64,000 nucleotides of DNA. Origin: Bog-473 sp963745665. Lineage in GTDB: Bacteria > Actinomycetota > Acidimicrobiia > Acidimicrobiales > RAAP-2. Shown here one piece after another: positions 17,120-25,849 of the stretch. The stretch is from assembly GCA_963745665.1 (NCBI GenBank), contig CAVUYE010000002.1, forward strand, positions 1,860,001-1,924,000. The letters are read 5' to 3'. The notes under the pieces are model-generated. The model was given only the letters and a program-made list of their open reading frames with translations, was not told where the DNA came from and searched no databases. The first letter of the stretch is position 1; the number at the start of each line of letters is the position of its first letter. A program made the translations under genes and the position numbers.

Positions 17120-18868
17120 CTAGAGGTACTGGCCGGTACCGACCCGTTCGATCGAGCGGCCTCCGAGCACCTCGCGGTCCTCCGTGAGCAGCGTCCGGAC
17201 ATAGACGATGCGCTCACCCTTCTTGCCCGAGATCCGCGCCCAGTCGTCGGGGTTGGTCGTATTGGGCAGGTCCTCGTTCTCCTTGTACTCCTGCCGGATC
17301 GACTCGAGCATGTCGGCCGTGCGGATGCCGCCGGCCTCGCCGGCGATGACTCGCTTGATGGCCAACTTCTTGGCCCGGCGGACGATGTTCTCGATCATGG
17401 CGCCCGACGCGAAGTCGCGGTAGTAGAGGATCTCCTTGTCGCCGTTCTGATACGTGACCTCCAAGAACCGGTTGTCGTCGTCCTCGCGGTACATCTCGAC
17501 CACCGTGCGCTCGATCATGGCCTGGACCGCCTTGGACGGGTCGCCGCCACCGAGACGCTTGACCTCCTCGGTGTCGAGCGGCAGGTCCGGCGTGAGGTAA
17601 CGGCTGAAGATCTGGCCGGCCGCCTCCTCGTTGGGACGCTCGATCTTGATCTTCACGTCGAGCCGGCCCGGCCGCAGGATGGCCGGGTCGATCAAGTCCT
17701 CCCGGTTGGAGGCGCCGATCACAATGACGTCGCGCAGCGACTCGACGCCGTCGATCTCTGCCAGCAGCTGGGGCACGATGGTCGACTCCATGTCGGAGCT
17801 GATGCCGGTGCCGCGCGTCCGGAACAACGACTCCATCTCGTCGAAGAAGACGATGACGGGCATGCCCTCGTCGGCCTTCTCGCGGGCGCGCTGAAAGACC
17901 TGGCGGATCTGGCGCTCGGTCTCCCCCACGTACTTGTTGAGCAGCTCCGGCCCCTTGATGTTGAGGAAGAAGCTCCGCACGTTGTCGTTGCCGGTCTTCA
18001 GGGCGACCTTCTTGGCCAGGGAGTTGGCCACGGCCTTGGCGATGAGCGTCTTGCCGCAGCCGGGCGGCCCGTAGAGAAGGATCCCCTTGGGGGCGGGCAG
18101 CGAGTACTCCGCGAAGAGGTCACGGTGCATGTAAGGCAGCTCGACGGCGTCGGTGATGGCCTCGATCTGGGTGTCCAGACCTCCCACGTCGGCGTAGGTG
18201 ATGTCGGGCACCTCCTCGAGGACGAGCGCCTCGCTCTCGAGCTTGGGCAGCTTCTCGATGAGGAGCTGGGTGCGCGTGTCCATCAACAGGGAGTCGCCGG
18301 CCCGGAGCTTCACGCCCAGCATGTCCTCGGACAGCTCGGCCACCCGCTCCTCGTCGGCCCGGGCGAAGATCACGCAGCGGCGCTTGTCCTCGAGCTGCTC
18401 CTTCAGGGTGACGACCTCGCCGGAGAACTCCCCGTCCCGCACGAGGACCACGTTGAGGCTCTCGTTCAACACGACCTCGTTGCCCTTGCGGATCGCGCCG
18501 GGGTCGATGTCGGGGTGGAGGCTCACCCGCATCTTGCGACCGCTCGAGAAGACGTCGACCGTGCCGTCCTCGTTGATCCCGAGGAAGGTGCCGTAGGCCG
18601 CCGGGGGCTGGGTGAGCTTCTCGACCTCCTCGCGCAAGGCGGCCAGCTGTTCCTTGGCCTGCTGCAGGGTGAAGGTCAGTTTCTCGTTCTGCGAGGTGGC
18701 CTGCGCCAGTTGGCCCTTCGACTCGAGAAGGCGCTCCTCGAGGGCCTGGACCCGACCCGGGCTCTCCTGCAACCGCCGGCGGAGCGCGTGGATCTCGTCC
18801 TCTGCGTCAGCCAGCTCGGCGCGCAGCGCTTCAGCCTGGGCGGCTTCGTCGGGAGTTTCGGTCACCAC
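17120..18868 (-). CDS. arc: Proteasome-associated AAA ATPase Arc/Mpa
   Basis: 582 residues from a GTG start. The N-terminal coiled coil (~10-85, rich in Leu/Glu/Arg) binds Pup, tandem OB domains follow, and one AAA module has Walker A YGPPGCGKT near residue 264, Walker B VIVFFDEMESLF and the arginine-finger region ILRPGRLDVK. The last residues are GQYL, the docking tail that inserts into the alpha ring. It unfolds pupylated proteins and feeds them to the 20S core. It is the first gene of the minus-strand set arc-dop-pup-prcB-prcA-pafA. I see no clear promoter in the 210 bp before it. Confidence 0.96.
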   Translation of the reverse strand: MVTETPDEAAQAEALRAELADAEDEIHALRRRLQESPGRVQALEERLLESKGQLAQATSQNEKLTFTLQQAKEQLAALREEVEKLTQPPAAYGTFLGINEDGTVDVFSSGRKMRVSLHPDIDPGAIRKGNEVVLNESLNVVLVRDGEFSGEVVTLKEQLEDKRRCVIFARADEERVAELSEDMLGVKLRAGDSLLMDTRTQLLIEKLPKLESEALVLEEVPDITYADVGGLDTQIEAITDAVELPYMHRDLFAEYSLPAPKGILLYGPPGCGKTLIAKAVANSLAKKVALKTGNDNVRSFFLNIKGPELLNKYVGETERQIRQVFQRAREKADEGMPVIVFFDEMESLFRTRGTGISSDMESTIVPQLLAEIDGVESLRDVIVIGASNREDLIDPAILRPGRLDVKIKIERPNEEAAGQIFSRYLTPDLPLDTEEVKRLGGGDPSKAVQAMIERTVVEMYREDDDNRFLEVTYQNGDKEILYYRDFASGAMIENIVRRAKKLAIKRVIAGEAGGIRTADMLESIRQEYKENEDLPNTTNPDDWARISGKKGERIVYVRTLLTEDREVLGGRSIERVGTGQYL

Positions 18869-19001
18869 TGGTCACCCTAGCCCTCGCTTCGGTGCGTTTT
18901 GACGCCATTCCGGGTGCACCGTCACCGCATCCTCACCGCACCGCCAGTGCACCGGGCAGGCAGGCCCGGACGAGTACGCTAGGGATAACCGCGAGGCCAG
19001 A

Positions 19002-19031
19002 TTGACGGTTCGCGGGGCGCCTCACTACGGT
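19002..19031 (+). promoter_or_regulatory. Sigma-70-type promoter for the ferredoxin gene
   Basis: TTGACG (19002-19007) and TACGGT (19026-19031) are separated by 18 bp. Transcription would start near 19038, leaving a leader of about 40 nt that holds the AGGGAGAGA ribosome-binding stretch before ATG 19078. Confidence 0.5.
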
Positions 19032-19077
19032 CCTCGTGGCCCGTCGGGTGGCTGCGACAAGGGAGAGAGACAGATAC

Positions 19078-19314
19078 ATGAAGGTCTGGATCGACCAGGA
19101 TCTCTGCACGGGCGATGGGCTCTGCGAGGAGATCGCGCCTGCCGTCTTCACCCTCCTCGACGACGGCCTGGCCTATGTGAAGGAAGACGGCGACGTCAAG
19201 AACGAGCCGGGCGGCTCGGCGGGGATGGCGGCGGTGCCGACCGACCTCGAGGACGCCGTGGTCGAAGCCTCCGAGGAATGCCCCGGAGAGTGCATCTTCA
19301 TCGAGCGCGACTAG
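19078..19314 (+). CDS. Small ferredoxin (single cluster, probably 3Fe-4S)
   Basis: 78 residues; I choose ATG 19078 because it has a purine-rich ribosome-binding site and gives the family N-terminus MKVWIDQDLCTGDG. Cluster ligands are Cys in DLCTGDGLCEE (spacing C-x5-C) and Cys in EECPGECIFIE. The residue between the second Cys and the APAVF turn, where four-iron proteins have another Cys, is Ala, so a 3Fe-4S cluster is likelier (inference). Such ferredoxins pass electrons to cytochromes P450 or other oxygenases. It is divergent from arc; a link to the proteasome is only positional. Confidence 0.85.
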   Translation: MKVWIDQDLCTGDGLCEEIAPAVFTLLDDGLAYVKEDGDVKNEPGGSAGMAAVPTDLEDAVVEASEECPGECIFIERD

Positions 19315-19324
19315 ACCACTGCAT

Positions 19325-19355
19325 CAGGGCTCGAGCGCCCCCGAGCAACGCCCTG
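19325..19355. terminator. Stem-loop after the ferredoxin gene
   Basis: CAGGGC-TCG pairs with CGA-(GCAAC)-GCCCTG around a GC-rich loop, starting 10 bp after the ferredoxin stop. A second stem, CCACTCG/CGAGTGG with a 7-base loop, lies at 19414-19434. Both fall in the gap between the convergent ferredoxin and trmI genes. Neither has a T run, so termination is a guess. Confidence 0.3.
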
Positions 19356-19509
19356 AACTTCGTCGTCGGAGATTTGCTCGGCATCGCGTGGGCTGACGCG
19401 GATGGTGCTCTTCCCACTCGACAGTTCCGAGTGGCGTGCAGTCGGTCGAAGAGCGGACGCCGCACCGGCGCGCTGGCCTCCATGGAGGCGACGACGTCCG
19501 CGTCCGTGG

Positions 19510-20283
19510 TCAGCCGTCCAGTCGGCGCGCCGTGGTCAAGAACCCGGTGTGGCCCACCATGCGGTGGTCGGGGCGGACCGAGCGGGCCTCGACGTGCCAC
19601 GTGCGCCGAATGATCTCCTGGGTCTCGGCCAGCCCGAAGGGCACGTCGTCCTCGTCGAGTGCGTGCCGCAACAGGGCGGTCTGGTTGATGGTCGGCAGGT
19701 AGGCGAGCAGGATGCCCCCGGGGCGCAGAGCCGTCGCCGCGGCGCGCACCACCTTGTGGGGCTCGGGCATGTCGAGCAGGATCCGGTCCAGCCCCGTCTC
19801 GTCGATCCCCTCGGTCACGTCCCGGATTTCCACCCGGTAGGGCGCATCGGGGCCCAGCGTGGCGACCACGTTGGCCTGGGCCCGCTCGGCGAAGTCCCCC
19901 CTGAGCTCGTACCCGACGACGGAGGCACCGGCACGCAGGACCGTCATGGAGAGCGCGCCCGACCCGACACCCGCTTCAAGGATGCGCTGGCCGGGTGCGA
20001 TGTCGGCCGCAATGAGGATGGCGCCGAGGTCCTTCGGGTAGATGACCTGGGCCCCCCGTGGCATCTTCAGCACGATGTCGCTCAGCGTGGGCCGCAGGAC
20101 CAGGAAGCTGCGCCCTGTCGAACCGTTCACCCGGCAGCCCTCGGCGGCGCCGATGATGTCGTCGTGGGCCAGCACGCCGGCGTGGGTGTGGAAGGTGGCA
20201 CCCGTCACCAGCGTGAGCAGGTAGCGGCGGTCCTTGGGGTCGATGAGGAGCACCCTCTCCCCCGCCGCGAGGGGGCCCGGCAC
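19510..20283 (-). CDS. trmI: tRNA (adenine-58-N1)-methyltransferase TrmI
   Basis: 257 residues from GTG 20283, just after the stop of the preceding small gene. The N-terminal beta domain (GERVLLIDPKDRRYLLTL) is followed by a class I Rossmann methyltransferase with the SAM loop LEAGVGSGALS and the catalytic-region motif DMPEPHKVV, both characteristic of TrmI. It makes m1A58 in the T-loop of tRNA. The mycobacterial homologue (Rv2118c) also lies beside the proteasome ATPase gene, so the position is conserved. It appears to be the last gene of a five-gene minus-strand unit that begins with the thioesterase at 21605. Confidence 0.92.
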   Translation of the reverse strand: MPGPLAAGERVLLIDPKDRRYLLTLVTGATFHTHAGVLAHDDIIGAAEGCRVNGSTGRSFLVLRPTLSDIVLKMPRGAQVIYPKDLGAILIAADIAPGQRILEAGVGSGALSMTVLRAGASVVGYELRGDFAERAQANVVATLGPDAPYRVEIRDVTEGIDETGLDRILLDMPEPHKVVRAAATALRPGGILLAYLPTINQTALLRHALDEDDVPFGLAETQEIIRRTWHVEARSVRPDHRMVGHTGFLTTARRLDG

Positions 20284-20288
20284 GGGCC

Positions 20289-20501
20289 TCAGGCTTCGGT
20301 GGCGGGAGCGGCGTTGCGGTCGCGCACGGTGATGAGCACCTGCTCCCCCGGCGACACGGTCACGCTCGAGACGGGGCTGGACCGGTCGTTGAGGACCCGT
20401 CGCAGGAAGAAGGTGGCACCGGCCAGCAGGAACCAATACCAGTTCCCGGCCACGCCGCGCCGGACCCCGGCGCGCAGGAAGCGACGCAGGAGCAGGTCCA
20501 C
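20289..20501 (-). CDS. Small membrane protein of unknown function
   Basis: 70 residues. An Arg-rich N-terminus (MDLLLRRFLRAGVRRG) is followed by one hydrophobic segment (NWYWFLLAGATFFL) and a soluble tail with a short beta-strand-like stretch (GEQVLITVRDRN). No family recognised. It begins 2 bp from the end of the next upstream gene and stops 5 bp before trmI, so it is probably co-expressed. Confidence 0.6.
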   Translation of the reverse strand: MDLLLRRFLRAGVRRGVAGNWYWFLLAGATFFLRRVLNDRSSPVSSVTVSPGEQVLITVRDRNAAPATEA

Positions 20502-20502
20502 C

Positions 20503-20736
20503 TCAGAGCCGCCGGATCTCGACGACGGCTGACTTGGCCCGCCCCCGCCGGCGGCCGGCCAGGAAGGCCAACGTCAGGAGCAGGATGCCGACCGCTCCGG
20601 CAACGGCCAGACCCCGCGGCGCCGCGGCCCGCGCCGTGGCCTCTCCCTCGCCCATGACCTGTGAGTACGCGGCCTGCAGGTCTTCCCGCGTGATGAGGCG
20701 TCCGTTGCTGCCGGCCCTCGTGGTCGTGCCTGCCAT
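20503..20736 (-). CDS. Small membrane protein of unknown function
   Basis: 77 residues from ATG 20736, which overlaps the upstream stop as TGATG. The first ~35 residues are soluble (RLITREDLQAAYSQVMGEGE), followed by one membrane segment (GLAVAGAVGILLLTLAFLAG) and a strongly basic tail (RRRGRAKS), predicting a cytoplasmic C-terminus. No family recognised. Overlaps and spacing place it in the trmI transcription unit. Confidence 0.6.
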   Translation of the reverse strand: MAGTTTRAGSNGRLITREDLQAAYSQVMGEGEATARAAAPRGLAVAGAVGILLLTLAFLAGRRRGRAKSAVVEIRRL

Positions 20737-21128
20737 CAGCTCGCTCCCTCCTGTCCTTCGATCTCTCTTGCGTCGCGCCGGGCGATGACCTCGGGCAGCT
20801 TGGCCCGTCCCGGTCCGGCTTGAATCCGCAGCGCCGCCACGCCGATCACGGCGATGCCGAGCACGACGGTCACCGCGTAGGGCACCCATGACCAGTCGCC
20901 GCTCAGGGCGGTCCCGGTCTCGGTCTGCAGTAGGCGCAAGACCCCGAGCAGTATGAGCAGGAGCCCGAAAGCCAGGAAGAACGAACCGGCGATCCCCATG
21001 TAGAGGAAGCGGCCCAGCCCGCGCAGCGGTGCGACCACCTCCTGCTTGAGGTAGTCGACCGTGAGCTGGTAGGCGTCGTCTCCCGCGTTACGCAGCCCGT
21101 GACTGCCGTTGTCCGACGATGGTGCCAT
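20736..21128 (-). CDS. Phage-holin-like / holin-X-type actinobacterial membrane protein
   Basis: 130 residues from ATG 21128 (MAPSSDNGSHG). An amphipathic helix (AYQLTVDYLKQEVVAPLRGL) leads into two membrane segments (GIAGSFFLAFGLLLILLGV and a second around PYAVTVVLGIAVIGVAAL), then a charged tail. This matches the general plan of actinobacterial proteins named after phage holins, whose cellular role is unknown. The stop overlaps the next start (TGATG). Confidence 0.6.
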   Translation of the reverse strand: MAPSSDNGSHGLRNAGDDAYQLTVDYLKQEVVAPLRGLGRFLYMGIAGSFFLAFGLLLILLGVLRLLQTETGTALSGDWSWVPYAVTVVLGIAVIGVAALRIQAGPGRAKLPEVIARRDAREIEGQEGAS

Positions 21129-21188
21129 GAGACGCACAATCCTGGTCGGTGGGCCGGTCCTACGCAAACACCGGCCTCCATCCGTGCC

Positions 21189-21605
21189 TCAGTCGCGGTC
21201 CTGGTAGAGGTAGGTCGACGTCGCCCGAACCACGAGCTTCTCCCCGTCGGCACCCTCGACGCGGGCGTGGACGCTGGCCTCCACGAAGGCCACCCGGCGC
21301 CCGCCGGAGACCACCTCGGCCGTGCAGGTCAGCTCGGCGCCCGGCGGCACGGCGCCCAGGAAGCTGACTTTGATCTCGGCGTTGGAGCAGAAGACGCGGC
21401 GGCCCTGGGCGTATGTCACGGCGGCTGCCCCCATGGCCGAGTCGGCGAAGGCACCGAGGAAGCCGCCCTGCATGATGCCGGCCGGATTGGTGAAGCGCTC
21501 GTCCGCCCGCATGCGCCAGATGCAGCGCCCGGGGGTGGCCTTGTCGACGCACGTCATACCCAGCGTCAAGTCACTGTTTGGCGGCACCTGCATGCGGGAA
21601 GCCAT
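21189..21605 (-). CDS. PaaI-type hotdog-fold thioesterase
   Basis: 138 residues. The hotdog core is visible: NPAGIMQGGFLGAFADSAMG contains the catalytic-helix pattern of PaaI thioesterases (the usual His of HGG is Gln here, and Asp in FADSA is kept), followed by beta strands ending VVRATSTYLYQDRD. It likely hydrolyses acyl- or aryl-CoA esters, but the change in the HGG motif makes catalysis less certain. It is divergent from tkt with 61 bp between the starts. TACTCT eight bases before the ATG is a possible -10 for a leaderless message. Confidence 0.8.
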   Translation of the reverse strand: MASRMQVPPNSDLTLGMTCVDKATPGRCIWRMRADERFTNPAGIMQGGFLGAFADSAMGAAAVTYAQGRRVFCSNAEIKVSFLGAVPPGAELTCTAEVVSGGRRVAFVEASVHARVEGADGEKLVVRATSTYLYQDRD

Positions 21606-21654
21606 GAACGTGAAGAGTAGGTGACGGCCTCGTCGCCCGGCGGAGACGGACGGT

Positions 21655-21660
21655 TAGGGT
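21655..21660 (+). promoter_or_regulatory. Candidate -10 element for leaderless tkt transcript
   Basis: TAGGGT ends six bases before the tkt ATG and no Shine-Dalgarno sequence is present, which fits leaderless transcription as known from many actinobacterial genes. The -35 region is not recognisable. Confidence 0.35.
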
Positions 21661-21666
21661 TTCATC

Positions 21667-23685
21667 ATGGCGTTGCAGACATCGACACCGGTGGTGCAGG
21701 ACCCCAGGCTCGTGGAACTCGGCATCAATGTGATCCGTGGCATCGCCATGGATGCTCCGGAGGCGGCCGATTCGGGGCACTCCGGCACGGCGATGGCCCT
21801 GGCTCCCCTGGCCCACGTTTTGTGGACGCGCATCATGGACTACGACCCGCGGGACCCCGAGTGGCCCGACCACGACCGCTTCATCCTCTCCAACGGGCAC
21901 GCCTGCATCCTGCAGTACTCCATGCTGCACCTGACCGGGTACGACCTCTCGCTCGAGGACCTGCGCCAGTTCCGCCAGTTCGGCAGCCGCACGCCGGGGC
22001 ACCCCGAGGCCGGCCACACAGCGGGGATCGACGTCACCACCGGGCCGCTGGGTCAGGGCGTGGGCGACGCGGTCGGCATGGCGCTCGCCGAGCGTTGGCT
22101 GCGCACCACGTTCGGGAGCGAAGTCTGCGACCATCGCACCTACATGATCGCCGGCGACGGCTGCTTCATGGAGGGCATCTCGCACGAGGCGGCGTCGCTG
22201 GCGGGACACCTCGGCCTGGGACGCCTGCTCGCGTTCTACGACGACAACCACATCACCATCGACGGGCCGACCGAGCTGGCCTACAACGACAACGTGCCCG
22301 AGCGCTTCGCCGCCTACGGCTGGCGCGTCCGCAACCTGGGCGAAATGGCCAACGACGTCGACGCGTTGGAAGCCGCCATCCGGGAGGCGCTCGAGGAGCC
22401 GGCGGACACCCCCGACGCCCGGCCGACGCTCCTCGTGCTGCGCAGCCACATCGGGTGGCCCTCGCCGAAACTGACCGACACCGCCCTCGCCCACGGGTCG
22501 CCGTTCGGGGCCGAGGAGATCGAGGTCACCAAGAAGCTCCTCGGCCTGCCCACCGACCAGACCTTCTGGGTCCCCGACGAGGTGCGCGACTTCTACGGCC
22601 AGCAAATCGCCCGGGGTGCGGCGCGCCACGCGGAGTGGTCCGAGCGCTTCGCCGCCTGGAAGGGCGACCGCGCCGCCTGGGACGCCGCGCAGGCCGGCCA
22701 CGGCTTGGCCGGCTGGGCCGACGACCTCCCGAGCTTCGGCGCCGGTACCCAGCTCGCCACTCGCCACGCCATCAACCAGTGCATCGACGCCACCGCGGCC
22801 AAGCTGCCGGGCCTCCTGGCCGGTTCGGCCGACCTGACGGGCAACAACGGCGTGAAGGTCAAGGGCGCCGACATGCAGTCCCGCCAGACCCCCGAAGGGA
22901 TCCAGGTCCACTACGGGATCCGTGAGCACGGCATGGCATCGGCCATGAACGGCATGGCGCAGCACAGGGGCGTACTGCCCCTCGGCGGGACGTTCTTCTG
23001 TTTCTCCGACTACATGCGCCCCTCCGTGCGCCTTGCCGCGCTGACGGGGACGCACGTGATCTATTCGTGGACACACGACTCCGTCGGCCTGGGCGAGGAC
23101 GGCCCGACGCACCAGCCGATCGAGCACCTGGCCTCCCTGCGCGCCATGCCGGGGCTCAGCCTCGTGCGGCCGGCGGACGCCAATGAGACTGCACAGGCCT
23201 GGCGCATCGCGGTGGAGGCCGACGGCCCGGTTGGCCTGGTGCTGACCCGCCAGAACGTCCCCGTGCTGGACGGAACCGCCGAACGGGCACCCGATGGCGT
23301 CGTCAAGGGCGCCTACGTGCTGGTCGACGCCGAACGGCCGCCGCAGATCGTGCTGGTCGGGACCGGGAGCGAGGTCCAGCTGTGCGTCGCCGGTGCCGCG
23401 ACCCTGGCCGCGTCGGGCGTGGCCGCCCAGGTGGTGTCCTTCCCGTCGTGGGACCATTTCGAGCTGCAGCCCGAGGACTACCGGGCCACGGTGTTCCCGC
23501 CCGGCGTGCCGGTGCTGAGCATCGAGGCCGGCGCCACCTTCGGGTGGCAGCGCTACGCCGACGACTCCATCGGGATCGACCACTTCGGTGCGTCGGCCCC
23601 GGGCGCGGTCGCCATGGAGAAGTTCGGGATCACCGCCGACCACGTGGTGGAGCGGGCCCGGGCTCTCCTGGCCAAGGGTGGCTGA
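21667..23685 (+). CDS. tkt: Transketolase
   Basis: 672 residues, intact. It is a thiamine-diphosphate enzyme that moves two-carbon units in the pentose phosphate pathway. Visible motifs: the substrate-binding His region AADSGHSGTAMALAPLAHVLW, the ThDP site GDGCFMEGISHEAASLAG with the Mg-binding Asp/Asn pattern (DDNHITIDG), and the pyrimidine-domain catalytic Glu in YGIREHGMASAMNG. The order Pyr/PP domains and C-terminal domain is normal. It heads a plus-strand pentose phosphate series: tkt, tal, gnd, pgl. Confidence 0.95.
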   Translation: MALQTSTPVVQDPRLVELGINVIRGIAMDAPEAADSGHSGTAMALAPLAHVLWTRIMDYDPRDPEWPDHDRFILSNGHACILQYSMLHLTGYDLSLEDLRQFRQFGSRTPGHPEAGHTAGIDVTTGPLGQGVGDAVGMALAERWLRTTFGSEVCDHRTYMIAGDGCFMEGISHEAASLAGHLGLGRLLAFYDDNHITIDGPTELAYNDNVPERFAAYGWRVRNLGEMANDVDALEAAIREALEEPADTPDARPTLLVLRSHIGWPSPKLTDTALAHGSPFGAEEIEVTKKLLGLPTDQTFWVPDEVRDFYGQQIARGAARHAEWSERFAAWKGDRAAWDAAQAGHGLAGWADDLPSFGAGTQLATRHAINQCIDATAAKLPGLLAGSADLTGNNGVKVKGADMQSRQTPEGIQVHYGIREHGMASAMNGMAQHRGVLPLGGTFFCFSDYMRPSVRLAALTGTHVIYSWTHDSVGLGEDGPTHQPIEHLASLRAMPGLSLVRPADANETAQAWRIAVEADGPVGLVLTRQNVPVLDGTAERAPDGVVKGAYVLVDAERPPQIVLVGTGSEVQLCVAGAATLAASGVAAQVVSFPSWDHFELQPEDYRATVFPPGVPVLSIEAGATFGWQRYADDSIGIDHFGASAPGAVAMEKFGITADHVVERARALLAKGG

Positions 23686-23747
23686 CCCGGGAGTGGCCGC
23701 TTGCCGCCGGCGACAGGAGACGCGACGCGACGAAGGGAGCTGTCCGC

Positions 23748-24865
23748 ATGACCCGACTTGAAGACCTCTACGAGATCGGCGGCCAGAGTGCCTGGCTCGA
23801 CAACCTGCGCCGGGACTGGCTCGAAGGCGGCCAGCTGGCCGACCTGCTCACGCTCGGCGTGCGCGGTATCACCTCGAACCCGACCATCTTCGCCAACGCC
23901 ATCAGCGGCCAGGACACCTACGACGACCAGTTCCGTTCGCTCATGAAGGACCACACCGTCGAGAGCGCCTACTGGGAGATGGCCATCACGGACATCGACA
24001 ACGCGCTGGCCATGCTGCGCCCGCTCTACGACGAGAGCCGACGGTGAGGACGGCTACGTCTCGCTCGAGGTGTCGCCCGCGATGGCGCACGACACGGACA
24101 AGACGCTCAAGGCGGCGCGCGACCTGCACGCGCGCATCGCCCAGCCCAACCTCTTCGTCAAGGTGCCGGCCACCAAGGAGTGCGTCCCGGCCATCGAGAC
24201 CCTGATCGGCGAGGGCCACAGCATCAACGTCACGTTGATCTTCGGGCTCGACCGCTACGACGAGGTGATGGAGGCCTACCTCAAGGGCCTCGAGGCCCTG
24301 GTGGCCGCAGGCCGCGAGGCCGAGCTGTCCAAGGTGGCCAGCGTGGGCTCCTTCTTCGTCAGCCGGGTCGACACCGAGGTGGACCGCCGCCTCGAGACCC
24401 TGGCCGGCGGGGAGCAGGGTGACGCCGCCGTCCTCGGCCCTGCGCGGCACCGCCGCGGTGGCCCAGGCCCAAACGGCCTATCAACACTTCCACCGCACCT
24501 TCGCCGGCGACCGTTGGGAGGCGCTGCGGGCCAAGGGCGCCCGCGTGCAGCGGCCGCTGTGGGCGTCGACCTCGACCAAGAACCCGGCCTACTCCGACCT
24601 GCTCTACGTCGACAGCCTGATCGGTCCGGCCACCGTCAACACCATGCCGGAGCCGACGCTGCGCGCCTTCGAGGAGCACGGAACGCTGCAGCGGACGGTG
24701 GACCACGATCCGGACGCGGCTGCCGCCGCGCTGGACCGCCTGGGCGAGGCGGGCGTCGACATGCTCGACGTCGAGCAGACGCTCGAGGACGAGGGCGTCC
24801 ACTCGTTCGCCAAGTCGTTCGACGAGCTGCTGCAGTCGCTGACCGACAAAGCCGCTACCTTCTGA
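23748..24865 (+). CDS. tal: Transaldolase (frame breaks near 24043 and 24415)
   Basis: ATG 23748 follows a GAAGGGAG ribosome-binding site, 62 bp after tkt. Composite of about 372 residues, the long actinobacterial transaldolase type. The N-terminal signature GVRGITSNPTIF is clear. After YDESR the frame shifts and continues DGYVSLEVSPAMAHDT, with the Schiff-base Lys in NLFVKVPATKE and the INVTLIFGLDRY strand. After RRLETLAG a second break leads to ALRGTAAVAQAQTAYQHF and the C-terminus SFDELLQSLTDKAATF. All catalytic parts are present, so the gene is probably functional and the sequence imperfect. Confidence 0.92.
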
Positions 24866-24905
24866 GACGTCGGAACAACCGGCGGCACGACCGAGAGGAG
24901 CGCGC

Positions 24906-25845
24906 ATGAAGATCGGCATGATCGGACTGGGCAAGATGGGCGCCAACATGACCGAGCGCCTGCTCAAGGGCGGGCACGAGGTGGTGGCCTTCGACCTGAG
25001 CGCCGACGCGGTGAAGGCGGCGGCGAGCCAAGGGCGCCGAGCCGTCGGCGAGCCTGGCCGACATGGTGGGCAAGCTGGGGTCCCCCAAGGCGGTCTGGGT
25101 GATGCTGCCCGCCGGCCACATCACTGACTCGACCGTCGAGGAACTGGCCGGCATGTTCTCGAAGGGCGACGTCATCATCGACGGCGGCAACTCCAACTAC
25201 AAGGAGTGGAAGGCGCTGGCCGACAGGCTCGAGAGCACCGGCGTCGGCTTCGTCGACGCCGGGACGTCGGGCGGCGTGTGGGGCCTGACCGAGGGCTACT
25301 GCCTCATGGTCGGCGGCACCAAGGCGGCGGTGGCGATCGTCGAGCCGGCGCTGCTGACCCTGGCGCCCGAGGGCGGCTACGCGCACGTGGGTCCTGTCGG
25401 CGCCGGGCACTTCGTCAAGATGGTGCACAACGGGGTCGAGTACGGGCTCATGCAGGCCTACGCCGAGGGCTTCGAGATCATGGGCAAGGCCGACGAGTTC
25501 GACCTCGACCTGCACGAGATCGCCTCCATCTGGCGCTACGGCTCGGTGGTGCGCAGCTGGCTGCTGGACCTGGCCGAGCGGGCACTGCGACCCGGCGCTG
25601 GTTTCGACGATATCAAGGGCGTCGTCGTCGACTCGGGCGAGGGCCGCTGGACGGCGCAGGAAGCCATCGACCGCGGCGTGCCCGCACCGGTGATCGCCAC
25701 CTCGCTCTTCACCCGCTTCGCCTCCCAGGAGCCGGACTCGCTCCAGCTGAAGATGCTGTCCGCGCTGCGCAACCAGTTCGGCGGCCATGCCGTCACTCTG
25801 GAGTCGGGCCAGCAGGGCCTGGAGACCGAGACCCCGACGCCCTAG
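24906..25845 (+). CDS. gnd: 6-phosphogluconate dehydrogenase, decarboxylating (frame break near 25030)
   Basis: About 312 residues, the short YqeC/GndA type. The N-terminal NAD(P) loop is GMIGLGKMGANM; one indel near 25030 separates it from SLADMVGKLGSPKAVWVML. The substrate site is visible as VIIDGGNSNYK, and the catalytic Lys and following Asn lie in HFVKMVHNGVEYG. The start has GAGAGGAG just upstream. It makes ribulose 5-phosphate with CO2 release. It sits 40 bp after tal and 4 bp before pgl. No glucose-6-phosphate dehydrogenase gene is seen in the window. Confidence 0.92.
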
Positions 25846-25849
25846 CGGC

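Noticed and set aside
15598..17187. A 529-codon plus-strand open frame opposite dop
   Set aside because: Antisense shadow of dop, with composition expected from reverse-reading a GC-rich gene.
21571..23643. A 690-codon minus-strand open frame opposite tkt
   Set aside because: Antisense shadow of transketolase; no ribosome-binding site or known motif.
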